Assembly (NCBI GenBank): GCA_934502905.1
Contig: CAKSVK010000023.1
Location: forward strand, 1 to 29,487
Source of the DNA: an uncultured Chitinophagaceae bacterium
GTDB lineage: Bacteria > Bacteroidota > Bacteroidia > Chitinophagales > Chitinophagaceae
DNA: 29,487 nucleotides
Direction of reading: 5' to 3'
Shown here: piece by piece, positions 1-6,698 of the stretch
How the letters are laid out: every line of letters starts with the position of its first letter
How positions within the stretch are numbered: the first letter of the stretch is position 1
The notes under the pieces: generated by a model
What the model was told of the DNA's origin: nothing
What the model saw: only the letters and a program-made list of their open reading frames with translations
Databases searched by the model: none
Position numbers and translations under genes: made by a program

Positions 1-74
1 GTTTTAAACGACCCGTTTGTACGGCTCCTGATGAAAGATGCCGCTTTTTGCGCTTTTTCCAGTAATTCACTCAT
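1..74 (-). CDS. Partial N-terminus, probable purine nucleoside phosphorylase
   Basis: The first 24 codons of a minus-strand gene are visible and the rest lies beyond the left edge. The peptide starts MSELLEKAQKAASFIRSRT and continues NGSFK. From memory this matches the N-terminal helix of Bacteroidetes purine nucleoside phosphorylases, which precedes the conserved PEIGIILGTGLG phosphate-binding stretch; that stretch is outside the window. The ATG is supported by a TACCTTTG promoter element 17 bases upstream. If correct, the enzyme cleaves purine nucleosides with phosphate in the cytoplasm. The product call is an inference from a very short peptide; that a coding start is here is more secure than its identity. 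Confidence 0.5.
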   Translation of the reverse strand, partial: MSELLEKAQKAASFIRSRTNGSFK

Positions 75-90
75 GTTAAAAGGATAGCTG

Positions 91-98
91 CAAAGGTA
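91..98 (-). promoter_or_regulatory. Bacteroidetes -7 element TACCTTTG for the left-edge gene
   Basis: On the minus strand TACCTTTG matches the TAnnTTTG consensus of the Bacteroidetes primary sigma factor. It lies 17 bases before the ATG at 74, which implies a leader of only about ten bases. No clear -33 TTTG was found at the usual spacing. Confidence 0.5.
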
Positions 99-553
99 AT
101 TGTTGGACATTAGTTTTTGAAAAGGAGTTGGTGACCGGGTTTATTTACCTATGGTAGCCGGGAAATTTTCCCGCAGATGAGTGCAAATTCAATATGCAGA
201 TTTCGCAGAAAAGATCGTTGCACTTTGCAGGCATTACTTACAAAATCCGCGTCATCCGCGAAAATAACCCGCGTGGATCTGCGGGGCAATCCATGCTGGC
301 AGGTCTTCCGAAGGATGACTTGTGTCTTTCAATTCTCCCGTGTGTCCGGACTGGAAAACGGTTATGCCCTGATACAATCAGGGCGGAATTTGGGGACACA
401 AGTGATCTACAGGCAGCACACTTGCTACCAGGTTACCTGCCGGACCTTCTCTTATCGATAAATACGGGTCGTTTATCGAAATCCTGATACTTTTTAAGTA
501 CAGAAAGTCGTTAGCCCAGCAAACCCTTTTTGTCTTTTAAACGTCCCTATTGT
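99..553. other. Gene-poor intergenic stretch with degenerate repeats and hairpins
   Basis: No convincing gene is seen; the overlapping short reading frames between 177 and 487 have no family resemblance. The stretch holds a 15-base hairpin (159-173, arms CGGGAAA/TTTCCCG), a run of short CGCAGAT and TCCGCG-like words at about 170-290, a perfect 8-bp hairpin with a three-base loop (366-384, arms GCCCTGAT/ATCAGGGC) and a 7-bp inverted repeat (456-478, arms CGATAAA/TTTATCG). Neither hairpin is followed by a T run, so they do not look like intrinsic terminators. Confidence 0.5.
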
Positions 554-760
554 ATGGTACAGAAAAAACTAAGGCTGTTCCTTTTGGTAATTGTATTACC
601 TGCAATATTACTTTTACTTGTCAGCCACATCCATCAAACCACGGCTTCTGCCGGCACCCATCACAAAGCCTGCAGGGAGCACGGGTGTAATGATTGCAAA
701 GATTGTATCGATTGCAAGAAATGCAACGGGGACAGGAACAATACACCGTTCAGGCAATAA
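554..760 (+). CDS. Small membrane or secreted protein with a CxxC ladder
   Basis: A 68-residue protein not recognised as any named family. Residues 1-6 are basic (MVQKKLR), residues 7-24 form one hydrophobic segment that could be a signal peptide or anchor, and the tail carries Cys at 40, 45, 48, 51, 54 and 57, a C-x4-C followed by four C-x2-C steps, mixed with Asp and Lys. Such a ladder could bind metal or an Fe-S cluster or form disulfides; this is inference. The frame could begin upstream at a TTG (530), but the ATG at 554 places the basic residues directly before the hydrophobic segment. It converges on the DUF2911 gene and shares a terminator hairpin that begins at its stop codon. No consensus promoter was found upstream. 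Confidence 0.5.
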   Translation: MVQKKLRLFLLVIVLPAILLLLVSHIHQTTASAGTHHKACREHGCNDCKDCIDCKKCNGDRNNTPFRQ

Positions 761-790
761 AAAATGCCACCGTCGGCGGCAGCATTTTTT
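759..790. terminator. Shared bidirectional intrinsic terminator
   Basis: Arms AAAAAATGC and GCATTTTTT pair perfectly around a GC-rich centre (CCG/CGG). The hairpin has an A run on one side and a T run on the other, so it can stop transcription in both directions. It sits between the stop of the small CxxC gene and the stop of the convergent DUF2911 gene. Confidence 0.75.
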
Positions 791-805
791 CATATAAAAA
801 TTCTT

Positions 806-1639
806 CTAGTTCAAAGTGCTCAGGAAGCCATCAAGCTGCACTACATACCCATCGTTTTGAGCAGCAGCTGCCAGTTCCTTTGACTTTTTTGCCGAAGCGA
901 TCGCTTCTTTTTTCTTCCCTAGCTTGGCTTCACATTGTGCCTTTTGGAACAATACCCAGTAAGCATCGGGGCTTTCTGCAGCCGCTTTTTGAAACCATGT
1001 GAGGGCCTTAGGCAGTTCTTTATTGTTCTCCAGGTAAAAGGAAGCAGCCTGGAAATAGGGGAAATCAGTTTTCCCTTCCAGTTCTGATATCTGCCGGTAT
1101 ACCTTTGAAGCCACTTCTGTAGTAATAGGCACGATCACAACTGTTTTATCCCACCCAATGATCAGTTGCATAGATGTAGGCAACACCGCATCAAAAGATA
1201 TGGTGAATGATTCCAGTGAAAAAGGCAGTTCGTTTACCGGCACTTTCACCCGGGCTACATCCTCCGATTGCTTATAAGCGGCATGGCTGGTAACATTGGT
1301 TTGCTTTGACAGGATCACTGTCCATTCGGTTTTACCGGGAATGGTAAGCAACCCGTATTTACCGGCGGGCACATTAGTGTTCCCGAAAGTAACGGCATCG
1401 CCAAAAGTAATGGTAGTGGCTGCGTTAGCGCCGGTACGCCATACCTTATCATAAGCTTCCAGTTCACCAAATATTGTTCTTCCCTTTTTTGCAGGACGGC
1501 TATAGGAAACTTCCACCGTTGACAAACCAAACTCCTGCTTTAATTCCTGGCGTGGAGAGGCAACAGGGGTTTTCAGTTGTTGCGCCTCAGAAAAATAAAC
1601 GAAGCCGGCAAAAGTGGCAAGTAAAAATAGCTTTTTCAT
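806..1639 (-). CDS. DUF2911 domain protein with C-terminal TPR-like region
   Basis: A 277-residue exported protein. The chosen ATG gives a signal peptide (MKKLFLLATFAGFVYFSEAQ); the frame stays open 49 codons further upstream, but that extension lacks signal character and runs through the TATCTTCG promoter site. Residues about 20-165 carry the DUF2911 pattern, with SYSRPAKKGRTIFG, DKVWRTGANAATTITF and PAGKYGLLTIPG. Residues about 185-265 look like two TPR-type helical pairs. The biochemical role of DUF2911 is not established; these proteins are common in Bacteroidetes envelopes. The gene lies downstream of the sigma and anti-sigma-like genes on the same strand but has its own promoter-like site, so it may be transcribed separately. 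Confidence 0.85.
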   Translation of the reverse strand: MKKLFLLATFAGFVYFSEAQQLKTPVASPRQELKQEFGLSTVEVSYSRPAKKGRTIFGELEAYDKVWRTGANAATTITFGDAVTFGNTNVPAGKYGLLTIPGKTEWTVILSKQTNVTSHAAYKQSEDVARVKVPVNELPFSLESFTISFDAVLPTSMQLIIGWDKTVVIVPITTEVASKVYRQISELEGKTDFPYFQAASFYLENNKELPKALTWFQKAAAESPDAYWVLFQKAQCEAKLGKKKEAIASAKKSKELAAAAQNDGYVVQLDGFLSTLN

Positions 1640-1681
1640 ATTTGTATGTTTAGTGATTAATAGCCTGATTGGCAGAAAGGG

Positions 1682-1689
1682 CGAAGATA
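1682..1689 (-). promoter_or_regulatory. Near-consensus -7 element TATCTTCG for the DUF2911 gene
   Basis: TATCTTCG differs from TAnnTTTG at one position and lies 43 bases before the chosen ATG at 1639. It falls inside the upstream open extension of the reading frame, which argues for the shorter protein. The same TATCTTCG variant precedes the epimerase-like gene at 8313. Confidence 0.4.
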
Positions 1690-1745
1690 ACGTATAGCTT
1701 TCTGTTAAGAAATTGTATATGTTAAAATTAATAGAATAAGCCGGG

Positions 1746-3011
1746 TTAAAATTGCACAGAAACAGATGCCCTGTAAGGTGCAGCACTGTTATACAACTTC
1801 CAGCGGGGACCTTCCTTCAGCAGGCGGACGGCTTCCCTGCTGCATGAGGGACAATTGGAATAATCAACCCGGAAATCATATAACTGGCCCGAGGGGGTGA
1901 TCATAAAGGAAACCTCTACATTGCCTTTGTGATCAGGGCCGTTCAGCCGGTTGTTATTCAGCAGGTAGATTTCATAAAAAGCCCATCCGTCCAGTGGCTC
2001 TACCCAGGGCTCCTCCTGCTGGTCTTTCTTATCCTCTTCTTTTCTGGTCTCTTCCAATCGTTTTTTTCGTGTGCCATACCCCGTTACTACCACTTCATCG
2101 GGATCCTGCCCGCCTGCTTTCAACTGTACATGGTTGACCCTGGCACTTGCAAAAAGCCGGATGTGTTTTTCTTCGTACCCTACAGATCGCACATGAGCAT
2201 TCAGCATGCTGTCTCCTGCAATAATTTTAAACTGACCGTTGGCATCTGTATAAGTATGAATGTTGGCATCCGGTACCGATATGTTCACAAAAGGTAAGGG
2301 CTGATGGGTGGCAGAATCGGTGATAGTTCCACCGAGGATATAAGTAGCTATATGGTCTTTGACCATCCTTGCCATATTCCTCTCGGCTTTTTCCGGAGCA
2401 GCATTTGTATTACTGGTCCTGTCGGCAGATACAAATGCTTCCGCAACCGGCTTTGTTGATTCGTTGTCCGCTTTTTCTTCCTCTGCCTGCACCTTTACGG
2501 GTACAGATGCCGGACTGGCCGCCGGCTTCCCTTTAGCCGGTTCCGGCCGTTTTACTTTTTCTTCCTGTACCACAGGCGCCGTCGGTTCCACACCGGCAGG
2601 CACTGTATCTGCCGCTTTTACTTCCGCCTGTGGCGGATGGTCAGCGGGCGGCACTGGCTCCTCTTTCCGTTGCGCAATACTTTCTTCGTTAGCAGGATTT
2701 AATAAAAACCAGGTAGCGCCAGAACCCAGGATAAGGAGTATAACGGCAGCAGCTGCCAGCCAACGACGCCTTCGTGGCATGACAATTACCCTGGTATCTT
2801 TTTTCCGGGCCAGTCTTTCGGAAAGCTCCTGCAAGGGAGCACTGACAGAAGGAACAGGAACGGTCATATATCCCTCCACTGCTTCCGCCAGGAAGGGATC
2901 GTCCTGCATATCCTTTTCCAGAGCATACATTTCCGCAGGCGTCATCTGCCCGTTAACATACCGCTCCAGGTCTGCAGTGCTGTATTTTTTAGTATGATCA
3001 TTCTCTGCCAT
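1746..3011 (-). CDS. Membrane anti-sigma-like regulator with carboxypeptidase-like and TonB C-terminal domains
   Basis: A 421-residue single-pass protein. Residues 1-80 form a cytoplasmic part beginning MAENDHTKKYSTADLERYVNGQ, as seen in Bacteroidetes proteins encoded next to sigma factors. Residues 84-104 are a membrane segment after RRRR. Residues 105-215 are a Pro/Glu/Lys/Ala-rich periplasmic linker. Residues about 226-300 are a carboxypeptidase-regulatory-like beta domain (GGTITDSATHQPLPFVNISV), followed by DEVVVTGYGTRKK (306-317), a signature normally found in SusC proteins. Residues about 350-421 resemble a TonB C-terminal domain. It starts 8 bases after the sigma-factor stop, so the two are almost certainly cotranscribed. 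The inferred role is to hold the sigma factor and couple it to an outer-membrane partner; direct TonB-like energy transfer is an alternative. Confidence 0.75.
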   Translation of the reverse strand: MAENDHTKKYSTADLERYVNGQMTPAEMYALEKDMQDDPFLAEAVEGYMTVPVPSVSAPLQELSERLARKKDTRVIVMPRRRRWLAAAAVILLILGSGATWFLLNPANEESIAQRKEEPVPPADHPPQAEVKAADTVPAGVEPTAPVVQEEKVKRPEPAKGKPAASPASVPVKVQAEEEKADNESTKPVAEAFVSADRTSNTNAAPEKAERNMARMVKDHIATYILGGTITDSATHQPLPFVNISVPDANIHTYTDANGQFKIIAGDSMLNAHVRSVGYEEKHIRLFASARVNHVQLKAGGQDPDEVVVTGYGTRKKRLEETRKEEDKKDQQEEPWVEPLDGWAFYEIYLLNNNRLNGPDHKGNVEVSFMITPSGQLYDFRVDYSNCPSCSREAVRLLKEGPRWKLYNSAAPYRASVSVQF

Positions 3012-3019
3012 ACCCTGTT

Positions 3020-3598
3020 TCAGTTTTCATTTTCATTTTTTTCCATGCATATCTTCAGGTTCCTTCTTCCGTTCTGTATAAAGCTCCGGACCTTATTCCA
3101 GTCGTATCCTGTTATGGATACAATCTCGTTATAACATTTCTGCTCCAGGTAAAAAAGATTTACTGTTTGCTGCTGCTCCGGCGTCAGCGTCTGCAGACAT
3201 TTTTCCAGTAATCCCAGCTTTTCCTCCCGTTCAAACACACCATTCAGATGCACTGTTTCATCCGATTGCATATAGTCGGCATTAAATTCCGTGGTTTTGA
3301 GATTTTTAGGCGTCCTTAGCTGCATCAGGCAATAATTGCGGGTAACTGTGTGCAGCCAGCTCCTGAAATGGCTGATCTCGTGCGATTTAACCTTAACGAC
3401 CAGCTCCTCGAAGATATTCATTACGGCATCCTTGCTTCTTTCCTCCTCTTTAAAATACTTCAGGCACACCCCATATACCAGCTCCATATACCGCTGGTAC
3501 AGTGTTGCCAGCACATCCATCTCTCCCGTTTTTTTATACAGGGCGATGAGTTCGGGGTCTTCTGCAGCTTCTGTTGATATATGCTTAATGAACTTCAA
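3020..3598 (-). CDS. Sigma-70 family (ECF-like) RNA polymerase sigma factor
   Basis: About 192 residues. Region 2 (roughly residues 30-95) includes LYQRYMELVYGVCLKYFK and the RSWLHTVTRNYCLMQLR stretch expected for -10 recognition. Region 4 (roughly 125-185) is a helix-turn-helix with LTPEQQQTVNLFYLEQKCYNEI and the recognition helix near YDWNKVRSFIQNGRRNLK. The frame is open further upstream to 3631, but that stretch overlaps a perfect TATCTTTG promoter element, so the TTG at 3598 (protein starting L/MKFIKHISTEA) is preferred. The next gene encodes a membrane anti-sigma-like protein. The targets of this sigma factor are not visible here. Confidence 0.8.
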   Translation of the reverse strand: MKFIKHISTEAAEDPELIALYKKTGEMDVLATLYQRYMELVYGVCLKYFKEEERSKDAVMNIFEELVVKVKSHEISHFRSWLHTVTRNYCLMQLRTPKNLKTTEFNADYMQSDETVHLNGVFEREEKLGLLEKCLQTLTPEQQQTVNLFYLEQKCYNEIVSITGYDWNKVRSFIQNGRRNLKICMEKNENEN

Positions 3599-3616
3599 TG
3601 ATACATCCGGTTCAAT

Positions 3617-3624
3617 CAAAGATA
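3617..3624 (-). promoter_or_regulatory. Bacteroidetes -7 element TATCTTTG for the sigma/anti-sigma operon
   Basis: A perfect TAnnTTTG match on the minus strand, 19 bases before the proposed TTG start at 3598. This implies a leader of about 10-12 bases. It decides the start codon, because the longer alternative reading frame runs through it. Confidence 0.6.
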
Positions 3625-3653
3625 AAAGCAATTTTTTTAGCAGAAAAGAAGTT

Positions 3654-3787
3654 GGTCACAGGTTACAGGACGCAGGGGATGCAGGTAGTAAGTGAACAGT
3701 GGGTTAGTGGGAAGTAAAAGTTGCAGGTCGCAGGGAGTGAGTGGACTGTAGGAAGCGAAGGGTACGGGTCGCAAGTTGCAGGATACA
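3654..3787. repeat. Degenerate heptamer repeats (GGTYRCA-like)
   Basis: Seven-base words follow one another without gaps: GGTCACA, GGTTACA, GGACGCA at 3654-3674; GGTCGCA at 3726-3732 after GTTGCA; and GGTCGCA, AGTTGCA, GGATACA at 3767-3787. The material between them is similar but more decayed. A reading frame of 67 codons on the minus strand (3637-3840) is produced by this repeat and is not a gene. A related tract lies at 6232-6260. Confidence 0.6.
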
Positions 3788-3838
3788 GGGGGGCGGAGGC
3801 TTTTATACCTTCGATGTCTCCACCATTGCCGACAATTC

Positions 3839-3993
3839 AAGCCCTGCGGGCTTAAATTTGAGTAACCCCCAACGAAGTTGGGGAGTAACGTGTCGAAGTT
3901 TTTGTTGAATCCGCCGCGGCGGATTCAATGTAAATTCTGGACGACTTACCATCGGTACAACCGATAGCTATTCAAATTGAACCCCTTCGGGGT
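3839..3993. repeat. Cluster of five short hairpins, REP-like
   Basis: Five separate perfect stems with very short or no loops lie within 155 bases: 3839-3853 (AAGCCC/GGGCTT), 3867-3883 (CCCCAAC/GTTGGGG), a 24-bp perfect palindrome at 3905-3928 centred on CCGCGG, 3951-3965 (ATCGGT/ACCGAT) and 3981-3993 (ACCCC/GGGGT). Loops are GAA, TTC, TGC or ACA. Such strings resemble repetitive extragenic palindromes; from memory similar elements are common between Bacteroidetes genes. Two of the hairpins recur in opposite orientation near 20.25 kb. Confidence 0.65.
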
Positions 3994-4314
3994 ATTTTAC
4001 CGATTGTGTTCTTAAAGTTGAGGGCCATGATGTCTCACCAACCGGAAACTTACGCAAAGCGAAAACATAAACCTATGGGTGAGTAAATGACTATGGCAAG
4101 ACAGATGCTTCCTTGCGTGCCAATGACGCATAATGTAAGCAACTGTAAATAAGCCATTGGGAAAGTCGCGTGCGGACACACAACCAGGCGGTCCGCTGCC
4201 CCTGCACGTGGAGGACAGGTGCCGCCGGAAGCATAAAAATTAATTTTTCTCTTCCGTATGTAATCTCTTTGACGAATGCATCCAGCATATATTCATTCAC
4301 CTAAATACATTGAT
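3994..4314. other. Intergenic stretch without a recognised gene
   Basis: No convincing gene is seen; a short minus-strand frame at 4091-4300 has no recognisable features. The word CCAACCGGAAACTTA at 4038-4052 recurs inverted at 20306-20320 with 14 of 15 bases matching. The segment 4150-4230 is GC-rich and may fold, but no known riboswitch signature was identified. No consensus -7 element was found before the vWA gene. Confidence 0.4.
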
Positions 4315-6258
4315 ATGAAGTATATAATTATCAGCAGCCTGGTCGTACTGTTGTCTTCCCTTAATATTTGGGATAAAGGCAAAACCGAAAGCGAGCTTAC
4401 CATCAAAGGTATTGTCACCGATGAAAACAACGATCCGCTAGCCGCAGTGGCGGTGTCCGAGAAAGGCACAGGCAATGGCGTTTCCACCGACCATAACGGC
4501 GCATTTACCATAACGGTAAGCAAAGAAAAAGCAGTATTGGTTTTCACCTTTGTAGGTTATGAAAGACAGGAGGTAAAGCTGAAGGGACAAACATCATTGA
4601 ATGTCCAGATGAAACCGGCAGTGAACGAGCTGTCCGAAGTAGTGGTCACTGGTTATTCTGTTGCCAAAAAATCAATCGTTGGATCCGCAGCGGGTATAGC
4701 TGTAACGCCCGGCATGACCATGCGCAACCGGGCCGCAGACCAGGTATATACCCGTGACCGCCACGAACACGAAACTGGTGAACATCACGATTTTAATACA
4801 GAAGATTATGACGGCATTGTGGAAAACAGGTTCCTGGGTGTTGCCGGCAATCCTTTGTCTACTTTTTCCATAGATGTAGATGCAGCATCATACAGCAATG
4901 TAAGAAGGTTTATAAGCCAGGGCGCCATGCCGCCTCCGGGATCCGTTCGCATAGAAGAGATGATCAACTATTTTCAATACGACTACGCGTTGCCGGAAGG
5001 TAAAGAGCCGTTTGCCATTCATACCGAAATTTCAGCCGCCCCCTGGAATCCGCAACACAAGCTGGTAATGATCAGCCTGCAGGGCGCTAAAATCCCGGCA
5101 GATCACCTGCCGCCCTCCAACCTTGTATTTTTAATTGATGTATCCGGATCCATGGAACATCCTAACAAGCTTCCGTTGGTGAAGCAATCCATGAAAATGC
5201 TTACCGATCAGTTACGCGAAAGCGACAGGGTAGCCATCGTAGTGTATGCAGGCAACGCGGGCGTGGTATTACCTGCCACTTCCGGCGCAGATAAGCAAAC
5301 CATTAAAAACGCGATCGACAACCTGCAGGCAGGTGGTTCTACTGCCGGTGGTGCCGGCATAAAGCTGGCCTATACAATAGCCCGTGAAAATTTTAAAGCC
5401 GGTGGTAACAACCGGGTGATCCTTTGTACCGATGGCGATTTTAATGTAGGAGAAAGCAGCGACGCTGCCATGGAAACCCTGATAGAAAAGGAAAGGGAAA
5501 GCGGTGTATTCCTGACCGTGCTGGGATATGGCATGGGCAACTACAAAGACAATAAAATGCAGAAGCTGGCCAATAAAGGCAACGGTAACCATGCCTATAT
5601 TGACAATGCCAGTGAAGCCAAAAAGGTGCTCGTACATGAATTTGGCGGTACCCTGTTTACGATTGCAAAAGATGTAAAGCTGCAGGTAGAGTTCAACCCT
5701 TCAAAAGTGCAGGCTTACCGTTTGATAGGGTATGAAAACCGCATGCTGCAAACAGAAGATTTTAATGATGATAAAAAGGACGCCGGGGAACTGGGGAGCG
5801 GACATACGGTAACAGCTTTTTACGAAATCATTCCCACAGGTGTGAAAAGTGATTTCCTGAAAAAAACGGATGACCTGAAATACCAGGAAACAACTGCCAA
5901 AGGTAACCGGGGTTCAGCAGAAATGCTGAATGTCAAATTCAGGTACAAAAAGCCCGACGGCAATACCAGTCGCCTGATAGAGCACCCTGTAGCAGACCAG
6001 GTAGTGGAAATAAAAAATACCAGCGATAATTTCAGGTTTGCGGCGGCCGTAGCAGAATTTGGTATGTTGCTCCGCAACTCCCAATACAAGCAGGGCGCCT
6101 CCTACAATAATGTGCTGGCGCTGGCGGGATCCGCCACCGGTAATGACAAAGAAGGGTACCGCAAAGAATTCATTGAGCTGGTAAACAAAGCCGGGGGACT
6201 GGCAAAGAATGAACGGGAGGATATGCGGCGCAGTCCGCAAGTTGCTGGTCGCAAGTAG
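4315..6258 (+). CDS. vWA domain protein of the YfbK type with an N-terminal carboxypeptidase-like module
   Basis: A 647-residue exported protein. The ATG at 4315 gives a signal peptide (MKYIIISSLVVLLSSLN); an ATG at 4276 in frame is possible but adds a polar leader. Residues about 25-100 are a carboxypeptidase-regulatory-like domain, followed by SEVVVTGYSVAKK (107-119), a motif typical of SusC proteins. Residues about 165-235 are the vWA N-terminal domain (TEDYDG...RFLGVAGNPLSTFSIDVDAASY). The vWA domain has an intact MIDAS: DVSGS (275-279), T343 and TDGD (372-375). The remainder matches DUF3520, as in E. coli YfbK. Family members are thought to mediate metal-dependent protein binding, and the role here is unknown. 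The last codons and stop lie in heptamer-repeat sequence, so the C-terminal tail may be recent. Confidence 0.88.
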   Translation: MKYIIISSLVVLLSSLNIWDKGKTESELTIKGIVTDENNDPLAAVAVSEKGTGNGVSTDHNGAFTITVSKEKAVLVFTFVGYERQEVKLKGQTSLNVQMKPAVNELSEVVVTGYSVAKKSIVGSAAGIAVTPGMTMRNRAADQVYTRDRHEHETGEHHDFNTEDYDGIVENRFLGVAGNPLSTFSIDVDAASYSNVRRFISQGAMPPPGSVRIEEMINYFQYDYALPEGKEPFAIHTEISAAPWNPQHKLVMISLQGAKIPADHLPPSNLVFLIDVSGSMEHPNKLPLVKQSMKMLTDQLRESDRVAIVVYAGNAGVVLPATSGADKQTIKNAIDNLQAGGSTAGGAGIKLAYTIARENFKAGGNNRVILCTDGDFNVGESSDAAMETLIEKERESGVFLTVLGYGMGNYKDNKMQKLANKGNGNHAYIDNASEAKKVLVHEFGGTLFTIAKDVKLQVEFNPSKVQAYRLIGYENRMLQTEDFNDDKKDAGELGSGHTVTAFYEIIPTGVKSDFLKKTDDLKYQETTAKGNRGSAEMLNVKFRYKKPDGNTSRLIEHPVADQVVEIKNTSDNFRFAAAVAEFGMLLRNSQYKQGASYNNVLALAGSATGNDKEGYRKEFIELVNKAGGLAKNEREDMRRSPQVAGRK

Positions 6259-6260
6259 TA
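6232..6260. repeat. Heptamer repeat tract overlapping the vWA gene stop
   Basis: AGTCCGCA, AGTTGCT, GGTCGCA and AGTAGTA follow each other directly and resemble the heptamers at 3654-3787. The tract encodes the final residues of the vWA protein and supplies its TAG stop at 6256-6258. Confidence 0.5.
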
Positions 6261-6279
6261 AGCAAGAGAACGTTCAGGA

Positions 6280-6443
6280 CCTTTTTTGGCTTCCCCAGGG
6301 TCTCAGCTCCCGGCACTTGTGCGCAGGCTGGACCCTGCGGAGGTCATTATTCAAAATACCTGCTCGGGCACGCCTTCCACTACGTAGCTTTCATGCGAAA
6401 GAGTTTCCGGCGTGTATGAAACATCCTGATTTTGCATATAAAT
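6280..6443 (+). repeat. Structured direct repeat, copy 1
   Basis: Shares three long blocks with copy 2 at 6519-6667: a 34-base block around GGCACTTGTGCGCAGGCTGG, a 14-base block around TTTCATGCGAAA, and a 26-base block ending in GATTTTGCATATAA. The inferred RNA has a stem CAGGGTC/GACCCTG and a stem TTTCATGC/GTATGAAA containing one G-U pair. No reading frame crossing it looks genuine. This copy has about 15 extra bases in the middle compared with copy 2. Confidence 0.65.
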
Positions 6444-6518
6444 TTCCTAAAATCAATATTGTTTTTGTACGAACCAAATATGGCTCCTGTTAATAACCGT
6501 AAAACATACACGAAGAAA

Positions 6519-6667
6519 CCTTTTTACTTCCCCGCAGGGCCTCAGTTCCCGGCACTTGTGCGCAGGCTGGACCCTGCGGAGATAGTTACCCGGAATATCG
6601 GCGGGTTGCTTTCATGCGAAAAATTCTCCGGGGTGCATGAAACATCCTGATTTTGCATATAAGTTTA
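6519..6667 (+). repeat. Structured direct repeat, copy 2, carrying a promoter -33 box
   Basis: Second copy of the element at 6280-6443, 239 bases downstream. Stems here are CCGCAGGG/CCCTGCGG and TTTCATGC/GCATGAAA; the second is perfectly paired where copy 1 has a G-U pair. Its last conserved block supplies TTTTG at 6651-6655, the probable -33 element of the next gene. Confidence 0.65.
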
Positions 6668-6681
6668 TGCGCATATCTTTG
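6651..6681 (+). promoter_or_regulatory. Complete Bacteroidetes promoter for the gene at 6699
   Basis: TTTTG at 6651-6655 and TATCTTTG at 6674-6681 are separated by 18 bases, close to the TTTG/TAnnTTTG arrangement of Bacteroidetes sigma-A promoters. The expected transcription start is near 6688, about ten bases before the ATG. The -33 box lies inside structured repeat copy 2. Confidence 0.65.
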
Positions 6682-6698
6682 CCCCCTCAACCCAACAT

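Noticed and set aside
177..487. Two overlapping plus-strand reading frames of 94 and 97 codons
   Set aside because: They overlap each other in different frames across repeat-like sequence and show no signal peptide, motif or promoter.
2359..2997. Plus-strand frame of 212 codons opposite the anti-sigma-like gene
   Set aside because: It is the antisense shadow of a Pro/Ala/Glu-rich linker; the minus-strand protein has clear domains and operon context.
3637..3840. Minus-strand frame of 67 codons
   Set aside because: It is made almost wholly of the degenerate heptamer repeat, and its composition does not look like a protein.
4091..4260. GC-rich intergenic segment considered as a cobalamin riboswitch or group II intron remnant
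   Set aside because: A few words looked suggestive (GGGAAAGTCGC, GCAACTGTAA), but the required paired elements and a domain V-like helix could not be assembled.
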